Source: an uncultured Clostridia bacterium (lineage in GTDB: Bacteria > Bacillota_A > Clostridia > Oscillospirales > Oscillospiraceae). Taken from it: a stretch of DNA of 7,052 nucleotides. Where the stretch lies: positions 1-7,052 of the forward strand of contig CAMGMW010000059.1 in the NCBI GenBank assembly GCA_946059285.1, written 5' to 3'. Position numbers and translations under genes: made by a program. Of the stretch, positions 1 through 7,027 are shown in pieces. The notes below the pieces were generated by a model. The model had not been told where the DNA came from. It saw only the letters and a list, made by a program, of their open reading frames with translations, and made no database searches. Every line of letters begins with the position of its first letter. Within the stretch, counting starts at the first letter, position 1.

Positions 1-1322
1 TCGACGTAATACAGCCCCACGGCACCGTCACTGGCACCGAGAAAATCATCTCCATTATAGCTCTGGAAGGTGAAGCCTCTGCCGGCGGCGGTCTCAGGAT
101 TGTACGGCCAGACCGTATCGCGCAGACCGCCCGTGGCCGCCACGATCGGCACCGTGCCGTAGCGCATAGCGATCAGCTGCGACAAACCGCACGGCTCTGA
201 CTTTGACGGCATCAAATACGCATCTGCACCGGCGTAAATCCTTGACGCCAACGCGGGATCGAAGCACAGTCGTACCGCGACTCGTCCCGGATACTGCCTT
301 GCAAGTGCGCTGAGCGCATATTCATATTGCTTCTCACCGGTGCCGACAATGACAAGCTGCACCTCCCGCTGCATCAGCCGTTGGGAAATGTAGCAGAGCA
401 GATCAATTCCCTTGTGCCCCGCAAGCCGCGTCACCATGGCAAGAATCGGCGCGTCGGTATCGGTCCGCAGTCCCAGCTCCTGACGAAGTGCCCGCTTGTT
501 CTCCCACTTTCCTTCCATTTTCTCCGCCGAATAATGCACGGCGATTGCCGGATCCGTCGCGGGGTCATAGACCGTAGTGTCAATGCCGTTGGTGATGCCC
601 CAGAGCCAAGCCCCACGCAGGACGCCGTCAAGCCGATGGGCATAGTACGGGTAGCGAAGCTCCTCGGCATAGGTTTTAGAAACGGTGGTCACAATATCCG
701 CAAGCTCGATGGCGCCCTTCATCACGTTGATCGCGCCATCGAAGGTCAATCGACCCCGGAATTCCTCCGGCAAGCCCAGCGTGTTGTTAAAGAACGATGC
801 ATCCGCCCAGCCTTGATACTCCACATTATGAATGGTGAAAACCGTTTTGGTATTGGGACTCCAGTTTTGATACAGTGCCTTGTGATATATCAGTGCCATC
901 GCCGCCTGCCAGTCATGGCAGTGCAGGATATCCGGCTTGAAGTCCAGAAAATACAGGGCAGCCAGCACCGCTTTGGAAAAATAGGCAAAGCGCTCTCCGT
1001 CGTCAAAATCGCCGTAAATTGTACTGCGCGCACCGAAATAATAGTCATTGTCGATGAAATAGACACGAAGCTTTTTCCGCCGGGACTTGAGCTGGAGAAT
1101 GCCCACATAGCTTTCGCGCCACGCCAGTTCCATGTTAAAGGAGCCTACAAAATCCACCGCAAGCGATGTATCCTGCTTCAGCCTTTTGTAGTACGGCAAA
1201 AACAGGCATATCTCATTGCCCCGCAGTTTGGAAAGCTCCGCGGGCAGCGCCTGCATCACATCCCCGAGACCGCCTGTTTTTACAAACGGCGCAGCCTCGG
1301 AAGCAACCATCGCAATTTTCAT
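1..1322 (-). CDS. glgA: Glycogen synthase (ADP-glucose type, GT5), 3' end cut by window edge
   Basis: Transfers glucose from ADP-glucose to the non-reducing end of an alpha-1,4-glucan; cytoplasmic, the polymerising step of glycogen synthesis. I translated 440 codons by hand from ATG 1322 and met no stop before the window edge. The N-terminal GT5 domain opens with MKIAMVASEAAPF and the ADP-glucose loop KTGGLGD (K15-D21); HCHDWQ is at 134-139 and GITNGID at 242-248. The C-terminal GT-B domain has the catalytic Arg and Lys in TRLAGHKG (R299, K304), then SEPCGL (E376, C378) and the late motif TGGLRDTV. GlgA proteins are usually about 470-480 residues, so some 30-40 residues are missing off the left edge; this is truncation by the window, not a pseudogene. 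The ATG overlaps the glgD stop (ATGA, 1319-1322). AAGGGAG at 1330-1336, inside the glgD end, gives 7-nt spacing, which supports this start and translational coupling. Confidence 0.97.
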   Translation of the reverse strand, partial: MKIAMVASEAAPFVKTGGLGDVMQALPAELSKLRGNEICLFLPYYKRLKQDTSLAVDFVGSFNMELAWRESYVGILQLKSRRKKLRVYFIDNDYYFGARSTIYGDFDDGERFAYFSKAVLAALYFLDFKPDILHCHDWQAAMALIYHKALYQNWSPNTKTVFTIHNVEYQGWADASFFNNTLGLPEEFRGRLTFDGAINVMKGAIELADIVTTVSKTYAEELRYPYYAHRLDGVLRGAWLWGITNGIDTTVYDPATDPAIAVHYSAEKMEGKWENKRALRQELGLRTDTDAPILAMVTRLAGHKGIDLLCYISQRLMQREVQLVIVGTGEKQYEYALSALARQYPGRVAVRLCFDPALASRIYAGADAYLMPSKSEPCGLSQLIAMRYGTVPIVAATGGLRDTVWPYNPETAAGRGFTFQSYNGDDFLGASDGAVGLYYV

Positions 1323-2434
1323 ACAACCTCTCCCTTTTTGAATACCAGCGGATGCTCCTTTGTGCCGCGCAGAACGGAATTCGGACGTACAACAACGCCC
1401 TTATCCATGATCACACATTCCAGATCCGCTCCCGCGCCAACCACAACGCCCTGCATCAGGATGCTGTCGCGCACCCTTGCGCCTTCCGCCAGTCGCACAC
1501 CGCGGAACAGGACCGAATTGCTCGCGCTCCCCTCCAGTGTGCAGCCGTCGGCAACGATACAGTCATCGATTTCTGAATGCTCGCCGTAGTATGCGGGCAC
1601 CTCATCCCGAACCTTCGTGTAAATCGTCAGACCGCTGCCAAACAGCCCGTGCCGCACCTCCGGGCGAAGCAGCGCCAAGCTGTTTTGATAGAATTCCAGC
1701 GTGCTCTCATTGAACAGAGCAACACCGCCGAAGCGGTATGCGTTGACATGCATCCCCGTTTCCGCGAAACCGTGCATGACAAGGTCGCGCTCAAAGTGAT
1801 AACGATTATGCGCCACTGCCTCCGTGACCTCTCGCATCAGCAATTCCCGCTTGATGATGAAAATACCCATCGACGCCAGATACTGACTGTCTGCGCAGTA
1901 GTCCACGGCAAGGTCCGTCACCCGGTCGGAGGCGTCCACCTTGACCGCCATATCCAGTTGTTTTTTGCCGTTGCTGATTCCTTCCTTGACCACCACGGTC
2001 ACGTCTGCACCGGAGGCGATGTGGGCCTCGAGCACCTTGCGGAAATCAATCGCGCAAAGCACGCCGCTGTCCACCAGAATTACATATTCCTCCTGCGACA
2101 GCTCCAAAAAACTCATAGCGGAATTCAGTGCCTCCAGCTTGCCGCGGTAGGTCCCGTTGTGTCCCATGGCAAACGGCGTCAGGAATTCCAATCCGCCTTC
2201 CTCCAGATCCAGATCCCATTCCTGACCCGAACCGATATGATTCATCAGCGACTGATAGTTGTGCTTCGTGATGATGCCAATGTGGCGGATGCCCGAATTG
2301 GTCATATTGGACAGGGAAAAGTCGATCTGGCGATAGCGCCCACCGTATGGAAGGGATGCCATGGTACGCTTGTTGGTCAGCTCGCCGAGGGAACTGTCAT
2401 AAATGTTCGCAAAAATGATTCCCATTGTCGTCAT
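1319..2434 (-). CDS. glgD: GlgD, non-catalytic ADP-glucose pyrophosphorylase-like subunit
   Basis: A 371-residue paralogue of GlgC found mainly in Bacillota, where it pairs with GlgC and changes the activity of the complex; alone it is generally inactive or very weak (family knowledge). The sequence keeps the overall nucleotidyltransferase framework (LPYGGRYRQIDFSLSNMTNSGI at 28-49) and a C-terminal left-handed beta-helix with hexapeptide repeats (about 288-355). It lacks the catalytic signatures: the GGxGxRL loop is replaced by ANIYDSSLGELTNKR (9-23), the GDHIY motif by VDSGVLCAID (121-130), and the sugar-phosphate motif WKDVGT by YRFGGVALF (233-241). The ATG at 2434 has AGGGAGG at 2444-2450 with 9-nt spacing, better than the second Met (residue 4). 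It sits 24 nt after glgC and its TGA overlaps the glgA start. The regulatory role is inferred from relatives; the paralogue identity is clear. Confidence 0.95.
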   Translation of the reverse strand: MTTMGIIFANIYDSSLGELTNKRTMASLPYGGRYRQIDFSLSNMTNSGIRHIGIITKHNYQSLMNHIGSGQEWDLDLEEGGLEFLTPFAMGHNGTYRGKLEALNSAMSFLELSQEEYVILVDSGVLCAIDFRKVLEAHIASGADVTVVVKEGISNGKKQLDMAVKVDASDRVTDLAVDYCADSQYLASMGIFIIKRELLMREVTEAVAHNRYHFERDLVMHGFAETGMHVNAYRFGGVALFNESTLEFYQNSLALLRPEVRHGLFGSGLTIYTKVRDEVPAYYGEHSEIDDCIVADGCTLEGSASNSVLFRGVRLAEGARVRDSILMQGVVVGAGADLECVIMDKGVVVRPNSVLRGTKEHPLVFKKGEVV

Positions 2435-2458
2435 AATGAATTGCCTCCCTCTGTCTGA

Positions 2459-3646
2459 TTATCGGACTTCGCCCGGCATGATCGCCGCATTGGGCGCAAC
2501 GATCTTGGCCTTGCCGACTACACTGATCTTCTTTTGCTCTCCCTCTGCAAACATCCCGCCGATCACCGCGCCGCGGCAAATACGGCAGTCCTCACCGATG
2601 ATGGCATGCCGGATAATCGCCCCGCTTTCCACCAGCACGTTCGGCATGATGACGCTGTCTTCAATAACGGCGCCGACCTCGATAACGCATCCGGTAGAAA
2701 TCACACTATGGGTGACGCTGCCGAAGATTTCACAGCCCTCCGCAATAAAGCTGTTCACATTCTTGGATTCTTTGGCAATGAAGCTGGAAGGCATCGCATA
2801 GTTTCTGGCATAAATACGCTTGCCCTTTTCGCCGTAAATATTGAATTCCGGCTCCTTCCCCAGCAGTTCCATATTCGCTTCCCAGAGAGAGTTAATGGTA
2901 CCGACGTCCTTCCAGTAACCGTTGAACGCATAGGCGCAGAGCTTATGTCCCGCATTCAGCAGCGCGGGAATGACATTTTTCCCAAAGTCATTTTCGGATT
3001 TCGGATCTTCCTCATCGGCAATGAGGAATTTCTCTAGAATGTGCCATTTGAAAATGTAGATGCCCATGGAGGCGTTGGTGCTCTTTGGCTTTTTCGGCTT
3101 CTCCTCAAATTCATAAACCGTGCCGTCCTCGCGGGTGTTCATGATGCCGAAGCGGCTCGCCTCCTCCAGCGGTACGGTACGAACCGCGATGGTGCAGTCC
3201 GCGTCCTGTTTTTCATGATAGCGAAGCATGGCGGCATAGTCCATTTTGTAAATATGGTCACCGGAGAGAATGAGCACGTTATCCGGGTCATACCGTTCGA
3301 TGAACGGGATATTCTGGTAAATCGCGTTCGCGGTGCCTTTATACCACTCGGATTTCTTGCTCCTTGCATAGGGCGGCAGTACCTGCACGCCGCCGTGGCT
3401 GCGGTTCAGCCGCCACGGCTGACCATTGCCGATGTACTCGTTCAGCTCCAGCGGCTGATACTGGGTCAGAATGCCCACGGTATCGATACCGGAGTTGACG
3501 CAATTAGACAGCGGGAAATCAATGATGCGGTACTTCCCGCCAAAAGGGACTGCGGGTTTTGCGGTGTTTTCTGTCAACACCATCAGGCGGCTTCCCTGAC
3601 CACCGGCCAGGAGCATTGCAACACAGTGTTTTTTCTGGAAGTTCAT
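2459..3646 (-). CDS. glgC: Glucose-1-phosphate adenylyltransferase (ADP-glucose pyrophosphorylase), catalytic subunit
   Basis: Makes ADP-glucose and pyrophosphate from ATP and glucose-1-phosphate, the committed step of bacterial glycogen synthesis; cytoplasmic, normally a tetramer, here probably with GlgD. Counting from ATG 3646 (395 residues), the nucleotide loop is [10 protein letters not shown] (12-21), with K30 in TAKP and [16 protein letters not shown] following. K38 matches the position of the enterobacterial fructose-bisphosphate lysine. [12 protein letters not shown] (101-112) and [10 protein letters not shown] (128-137; D130 is the metal/catalytic Asp) complete the core, then EEKPKKP (181-187, sugar-phosphate Lys) and WKDVGT (245-250). 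A left-handed beta-helix covers roughly 290-390. An in-frame ATG at 3652 overlaps the glgB stop, but its spacing to the AAGGAG at 3655-3660 is only 2 nt; ATG 3646 has 8 nt and is preferred. Length and motifs are typical and nothing is missing. Allosteric behaviour cannot be read from the sequence. Confidence 0.96.
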   Translation of the reverse strand: MNFQKKHCVAMLLAGGQGSRLMVLTENTAKPAVPFGGKYRIIDFPLSNCVNSGIDTVGILTQYQPLELNEYIGNGQPWRLNRSHGGVQVLPPYARSKKSEWYKGTANAIYQNIPFIERYDPDNVLILSGDHIYKMDYAAMLRYHEKQDADCTIAVRTVPLEEASRFGIMNTREDGTVYEFEEKPKKPKSTNASMGIYIFKWHILEKFLIADEEDPKSENDFGKNVIPALLNAGHKLCAYAFNGYWKDVGTINSLWEANMELLGKEPEFNIYGEKGKRIYARNYAMPSSFIAKESKNVNSFIAEGCEIFGSVTHSVISTGCVIEVGAVIEDSVIMPNVLVESGAIIRHAIIGEDCRICRGAVIGGMFAEGEQKKISVVGKAKIVAPNAAIMPGEVR

Positions 3647-3648
3647 GC

Positions 3649-5547
3649 TCATCTCTCCTTCGATCGATTTCTTGGGGTCACTTTTCTGCGATAAAAGACC
3701 GCGGAAAGCGGAGGTACCGTGAATTCGCCGGAATAAGGTAAGCCGTGTGATGGCTCCTTGACAGCGGTGACTGTCGGGAGCGGCAGCCCGCTGCCGCCGT
3801 AGGCGGCATCATCGCTGTTGAGTACTGCTTCATATTCTCCCGCTTTGGGCAGACCCAACCGGTAGCCCGTCCGCGCCACCGGACAGAAATTGCAAATAAC
3901 GATCAGTTCGCGACCTCTGCGATCGATGCGCCGGAAAGAGACAACGCTGTTATCGCGGTCGTCCGGCGCAATCCAGCGGAATCCGTTCCAATCGGAATCA
4001 TTGTTCCAAAGGCTGCTGTGTTCCAGATAAAAATGGTTCAAATCCCGTATGTAATCCTTCATTTGGCGGTGACGCTCATAATCCAGCAGGAGCCAGTCCA
4101 GTCCCTGATCATGCCGCCACTCAATGAACTGTGCGAATTCATTGCCCATAAAGCTGAGCTTCTTTCCCGGGTGTCCCATCATAAAGCCGTAGAGCACACG
4201 AAGATTGCTGAATTTCGCATCATAGTCGCCGGGCATTTTGTTGATCAGCGACGCTTTTCCGTGGACGACCTCATCATGGGACAGCGGTAAAACGAAGTTT
4301 TCCGAATAAGCATAGGTCATGGAGAAGGTCAGGTTATTATGACTGCCCTTGCGGAAGAGCGGATCCAAGGACATATAGCGCAGGATGTCATTCATCCAGC
4401 CCATATTCCATTTATAGAGGAAGCCCAGTCCGCCATCATAATCCGGCTTTGTGACCATTGGGAAGGCGGTGGATTCCTCCGCAATGGTAATGGCGTTGCG
4501 GCGCACGGAGAAAAGCGCCCGGTTCAGCTTCCGCAGGAAAGCGATTGCCTCCAGATTCTCCTTGCCGCCGTATTTGTTGGGGTGGTATTCCCGCCGACCA
4601 TAGTCCAGATAGAGCATTGCCGCCACCGCGTCAACCCGCAGACCATCCAAATGGTACATCTCCATCCAGTAAACCGCGTTGGAGATCAGGAAAGACTGAA
4701 CCTCGCCCTTGCCAAAATCAAAGATGCGGGTTGTCCAGTCGGGATGCTCGTTCATCAAAGGATCAGACAGCTCATAGCAGCAGGTGCCGTCAAACTCATA
4801 CAGACCGTATTCATCTTTTGGGAAATGTGCCGGTACCCAGTCCAGCAGCACGCCGATGCCCGCCTGATGACAGCAGTCGATGAATCGCATAAACTGTTTC
4901 GGCTCGCCGTAGCGTGCCGTGGGTGCGTAATAGCCGGTGACCTGATAGCCCCACGAAGGATCATAGGGATACTCTGAAATGGGCATCAGTTCTACATGCG
5001 TGTAGCCCATTTCCTTCAGATATGGGATCAGCTCGTCTGCCAGCTCCTCATAGTTGTAGCAGCTTCCATCCGGCTTGCGCTTCCACGAGCCGAAATGTAT
5101 CTCATAAATGTTCATCGGGCTGTCCAGCAGCTTTTTCTTCCCCTGCCGGCGGCGGTATGCCGCGTCGCCCCATGTATACCCTTCCAGTGTGCATACGCGG
5201 CTGGAAGTCTCCGGCAGCCTGCAGGTGCGGAAGCCATAGGGGTCGGCCTTATAGACCGTTGAGCCATTCGCGCGGCGAACACAATATTTATATGCATCGC
5301 CCTCCTTGGCATAGATGGAAAACGCCTCCCAAACGCCGAATTCCAGATAGGTCATCGGAAGGTCCATCGGGTTCCAGAAGTTCCAGTCGCCGGTGACGCT
5401 CACCCCCTGTGCCCGTGGCGCCCAGACGCGGAACACATAGCCCTGCACACCATCCCGCTCGGCCGGATGGCAGCCGAGAAAGGTAAACGCATGCATCTCG
5501 TCACCCATAGAAAACCGCTTCAGTACATTGTGCATCATTTGTTCCAT
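3649..5547 (-). CDS. glgB: 1,4-alpha-glucan (glycogen) branching enzyme, GH13
   Basis: Cuts an alpha-1,4 chain and re-attaches it through an alpha-1,6 bond, creating glycogen branch points; cytoplasmic. From ATG 5547 it has 632 residues. A CBM48 domain (about 20-105, with [21 protein letters not shown]) is followed by a GH13 TIM barrel. Region I is DWVPAHF (236-242), region II DGLRVD (301-306, nucleophile D306), region III IAEEST (355-360, acid/base E357) and region [11 protein letters not shown] (422-430, H424 and D425). A C-terminal beta domain runs from about 520 to 622 and ends in a basic tail ([13 protein letters not shown]). It is the short form without the extra N-terminal module of the E. 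coli enzyme (728 residues). The start was chosen from GAAGGAG at 5554-5560, ending 6 nt before the ATG. A longer frame from ATG 5610 adds 21 unrelated residues and begins upstream of the promoter -10 box, so it is rejected. First gene of the glg operon; its stop is 2 nt before the preferred glgC start. Confidence 0.97.
   Translation of the reverse strand: MEQMMHNVLKRFSMGDEMHAFTFLGCHPAERDGVQGYVFRVWAPRAQGVSVTGDWNFWNPMDLPMTYLEFGVWEAFSIYAKEGDAYKYCVRRANGSTVYKADPYGFRTCRLPETSSRVCTLEGYTWGDAAYRRRQGKKKLLDSPMNIYEIHFGSWKRKPDGSCYNYEELADELIPYLKEMGYTHVELMPISEYPYDPSWGYQVTGYYAPTARYGEPKQFMRFIDCCHQAGIGVLLDWVPAHFPKDEYGLYEFDGTCCYELSDPLMNEHPDWTTRIFDFGKGEVQSFLISNAVYWMEMYHLDGLRVDAVAAMLYLDYGRREYHPNKYGGKENLEAIAFLRKLNRALFSVRRNAITIAEESTAFPMVTKPDYDGGLGFLYKWNMGWMNDILRYMSLDPLFRKGSHNNLTFSMTYAYSENFVLPLSHDEVVHGKASLINKMPGDYDAKFSNLRVLYGFMMGHPGKKLSFMGNEFAQFIEWRHDQGLDWLLLDYERHRQMKDYIRDLNHFYLEHSSLWNNDSDWNGFRWIAPDDRDNSVVSFRRIDRRGRELIVICNFCPVARTGYRLGLPKAGEYEAVLNSDDAAYGGSGLPLPTVTAVKEPSHGLPYSGEFTVPPLSAVFYRRKVTPRNRSKER
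3655..3660 (-). promoter_or_regulatory. Ribosome binding site deciding the glgC start
   Basis: AAGGAG on the minus strand lies within the last codons of glgB. It is 2 nt from ATG 3652 and 8 nt from the in-frame ATG 3646. The second spacing is in the normal range, so initiation at 3646 is favoured, giving MNFQKKH rather than MSMNFQKKH. The site would be read by ribosomes finishing glgB, which suggests translational coupling. Confidence 0.75.
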
Positions 5548-5553
5548 AAGTTT

Positions 5554-5560
5554 CTCCTTC
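5554..5560 (-). promoter_or_regulatory. Ribosome binding site of glgB
   Basis: GAAGGAG on the minus strand, 6 nt upstream of ATG 5547. It fixes the branching enzyme start at [12 protein letters not shown] and argues against the longer reading from 5610, which has no comparable site. Confidence 0.85.
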
Positions 5561-5572
5561 TCCGTCCGGGAT

Positions 5573-5590
5573 GATATGCAATCAGATATG
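5573..5590 (-). repeat. CATATC direct repeat at the glg transcription start
   Basis: On the minus strand CATATC (5590-5585), six bases, then CATATC again (5578-5573), a 12-nt period beginning 3 nt after the -10 box. It covers the expected start of the glg transcript and its early leader. It could be a binding site for a regulator bound on one face of the helix, or chance in AT-rich DNA. No known operator is recognised. Confidence 0.3.
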
Positions 5591-5593
5591 TTT

Positions 5594-5621
5594 ATTATAC
5601 TACTTTGCACAAAAAATTCAA
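5594..5621 (-). promoter_or_regulatory. Sigma-A-type promoter of the glgBCDA operon
   Basis: On the minus strand, -35 TTGAAT (5621-5616), a 16-nt spacer, and a perfect -10 TATAAT (5599-5594). The expected start is about 5587, giving a leader of roughly 40 nt before glgB. A- and T-rich tracts just upstream (about 5630-5660) could act as an UP element. It sits downstream of the terminator of the preceding gene, as expected for an independent operon. No further promoter is evident between the glg genes, whose gaps are too small. Confidence 0.82.
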
Positions 5622-5724
5622 CCGTTTTGGCGGATTTTTAAAAGATTTGTTTAGTTTTCCTTCCAGATTTTGTTTTTCTGGTTTTTCCCTGTATTGTACG
5701 CCCATTTCTGTGCAAAATGTGCTG

Positions 5725-5756
5725 AAAAACGCCGCAGACGAAGGAAGCGTCCGCGG
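5725..5756 (-). terminator. Intrinsic terminator after the YibE/F-family gene
   Basis: On the minus strand CCGCGGACG (5756-5748) pairs with CGTCTGCGG (5740-5732): nine base pairs including one G-U, with a 7-nt loop (CTTCCTT). Two bases later comes a run of five T (5729-5725). It starts 18 nt after the stop codon of the membrane protein gene. This is a standard rho-independent terminator and separates that gene from the glg operon. Confidence 0.85.
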
Positions 5757-5774
5757 TGGTTTTCCGAAGTCGTG

Positions 5775-6959
5775 TTAATTGTGTTTCTTTCCGTAAGCAA
5801 ACGCACTGATCAGCGCCGTCAGCGGCACCGCAAGCACAACGCCGCAGGAGCTTGCGACCCCGCTGATCAGCTCTAATGCCAGATACGGCGAGGAGAGGAA
5901 TTCATGGATCGGTAAATCCAGAGAACAAATGTAAACAATCAGCGTCAGACCGCTGCCGATGATCGCCAGAATCAACGTGTTGGTCATGGTGCCAACCATA
6001 TCCCGGCCAATGTTCATCCCGCTTTTGAACAGGCGGTGGGCAGTCAGGTCCTCACCGACAGAGGCGATCTCGTTCAGTGCAGAGGAAATGCTCATCGCCA
6101 CGTCCATTACCGCGCCCAATGCGCTGATAATAACGCCGCTGACTACAAGCCCTGAAATGCCGATAGCACTCTCTCCGGTTTGCCGGAGCTGTAAAAGAGC
6201 TTCCGCATATTCCTGCCGATAGCCGTCGATGCGCAGCACCGTCTGCGCAAGTAAGCCCAAAAGCGTCGCCAGCGCAATGCCCGCAAAAGTTCCCAGCATG
6301 GCACAAATGGTTTTCCTGTTCACTCCGCCCAGAATCACAAAGGAAGCACACGCCACCATCACACAAACCAAAAAAGTTGTCGGGATGGTTGCCCAGCCCT
6401 GCAGAAGCAATGGAAGCAGAATCCACAAGAGAGCCGTCACCGTCAAAAGCAGACCGACCAGCGACTTCGCACCAACCTTTCCGCCGACCAAAACCGTGAT
6501 CACGATGAACAGCGCGGTCAAAATATAAATCGCGGTGCTGCGATCGTATTCATAGACCGAGGAACGGATCGTACCGTCGGAGTAGGTAGAGATGGAGATG
6601 GTTACTTTGTCCCCGACATCAAACCGCTGACCATAGATGGGACCGACGGTGTTTTCTATCAGCAGCAGCTTGCCTTTATACTGTCCGGTCAGGACCTCCG
6701 CGGTAAATTTCTGCTCGCCGCGCATGTGATTTTCAGATATCTCATCCGGCTCACAGGAATCCGAGATAATTTCCCGCACCACGGCATTTTCATATTCCAC
6801 ATAATCCCCGGTCTGCGCATTCTGCGCTTCCGCAGCAGGATGCGCAACGCAGTACAGCGCAATCCCGCCGGCAAGGATCACAGACAGCACCACCAGTGCA
6901 ATCCAGTTGCGGCGAAACCACGCCATGGGGTTAAAGTTCAATTTATTCTGCTTTGCCAT
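5775..6959 (-). CDS. YibE/F-family polytopic membrane protein
   Basis: 394 residues, matching the YibE/F-like family by overall architecture and by the motifs GAVMDVAMSISSALNEI (282-298) and GMNIGRDMVGTMTNTLI (314-330). The family is an integral membrane protein of unestablished function. Visible layout: short basic N-terminus, membrane segment about 19-38, an extracytoplasmic hydrophilic domain about 45-138 with beta-rich pattern (GQRFDVGDKVTISI, 110-123), then about seven hydrophobic segments near 141-158, 164-185, 192-212, 217-240, 266-290, 325-346 and 363-388, and a basic tail (YGKKHN). D286, R319 and D320 lie in or near the conserved segments and could matter for transport or folding (inference). 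ATG 6959 has AAAGGAG at 6968-6974 with 8-nt spacing, so it is preferred over Met 12. Monocistronic: own promoter upstream, terminator downstream. No functional tie to glycogen synthesis is visible beyond adjacency. The single long form resembles a fused or full-length YibE/F protein rather than split partners. Confidence 0.85.
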   Translation of the reverse strand: MAKQNKLNFNPMAWFRRNWIALVVLSVILAGGIALYCVAHPAAEAQNAQTGDYVEYENAVVREIISDSCEPDEISENHMRGEQKFTAEVLTGQYKGKLLLIENTVGPIYGQRFDVGDKVTISISTYSDGTIRSSVYEYDRSTAIYILTALFIVITVLVGGKVGAKSLVGLLLTVTALLWILLPLLLQGWATIPTTFLVCVMVACASFVILGGVNRKTICAMLGTFAGIALATLLGLLAQTVLRIDGYRQEYAEALLQLRQTGESAIGISGLVVSGVIISALGAVMDVAMSISSALNEIASVGEDLTAHRLFKSGMNIGRDMVGTMTNTLILAIIGSGLTLIVYICSLDLPIHEFLSSPYLALELISGVASSCGVVLAVPLTALISAFAYGKKHN

Positions 6960-6975
6960 GAAAGCTGCTCCTTTC

Positions 6976-6991
6976 CGGCGAACAATCGCCG
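6976..6991 (-). other. Leader stem-loop directly upstream of the YibE/F gene RBS
   Basis: Perfect inverted repeat on the minus strand: CGGCGA (6991-6986), loop TTGT, TCGCCG (6981-6976). With the promoter predicted here, transcription would start near 6992-6993, so the hairpin forms the very 5' end of the mRNA and ends one base before the purine-rich ribosome binding site (6975-6968). It has no U-tract, so it is not a terminator. Such 5'-end hairpins can protect Bacillota mRNAs from decay or modulate initiation; which applies here is unknown. Confidence 0.6.
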
Positions 6992-6994
6992 ATA

Positions 6995-7009
6995 ATACTA
7001 TAATAGTAT
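6995..7009. repeat. 15-nt perfect dyad overlapping the -10 box of the YibE/F gene
   Basis: ATACTATAATAGTAT on the plus strand: two 7-nt arms that are exact reverse complements around a single central A. It covers the -10 hexamer (7005-7000) and reaches the start-site region, the usual place for a repressor operator. AT-rich -10 regions readily generate such symmetry, so an operator is only a possibility; no known regulator box is recognised. Confidence 0.4.
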
Positions 7010-7027
7010 ATTGTTTTTAAATGTCAA
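7000..7027 (-). promoter_or_regulatory. Sigma-A-type promoter of the YibE/F-family gene
   Basis: On the minus strand a perfect -35 TTGACA (7027-7022), a 16-nt spacer and a -10 TATTAT (7005-7000, five of six consensus positions). The predicted start near 6993 gives a leader of about 34 nt. The remaining bases to the window edge (7028-7052) show no recognisable gene or site. Confidence 0.75.

Noticed and set aside
1..60. Apparent truncation of GlgA
   Set aside because: The frame is still open at the edge and all motifs are intact; the missing C-terminus is a window boundary effect, not a broken gene.
327..1589. A 420-codon open frame on the plus strand, antisense to glgA and the end of glgD
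   Set aside because: It crosses the junction of two clearly real minus-strand genes whose motifs I verified. Its protein resembles no family I know, and long antisense frames are common opposite GC-biased codons.
1577..2458. A 293-codon plus-strand open frame opposite glgD
   Set aside because: Fully antisense to glgD, which carries recognisable motifs throughout; the product has no recognisable domain.
2534..3694. Plus-strand open frames opposite glgC (2534-3037 and 3041-3694)
   Set aside because: Both are antisense shadows of glgC, whose full set of catalytic motifs is intact; no recognisable product.
4339..4977. A 212-codon plus-strand open frame opposite glgB
   Set aside because: It lies within the branching enzyme catalytic domain on the other strand; low-information product without a family resemblance.
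5548..5610. Possible 21-residue N-terminal extension of GlgB from ATG 5610
   Set aside because: That ATG lies upstream of the predicted -10 box (5599-5594), so it would not be in the transcript, and it has no Shine-Dalgarno; ATG 5547 has a strong one and matches the usual start of the family.
5617..5630. Possible catabolite-response (cre) site near the glg -35 box
   Set aside because: Only the central AAACGGT-like core fits; the flanking TG and CA positions do not match, leaving too many mismatches.
5663..5686. Hairpin-like CCAGA / TCTGG with a following T-run on the plus strand
   Set aside because: Only five base pairs with a 9-nt T-rich loop, and there is no plus-strand gene for it to terminate.
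5604..5722. TGTGCAAA in inverted orientation at 5604-5611 and 5709-5716, plus a TGTGC direct repeat at 5709-5722
   Set aside because: An 8-mer pair within a 230-nt AT-rich gap is expected by chance, one copy lies by the terminator of the neighbouring gene, and there is no conserved spacing.
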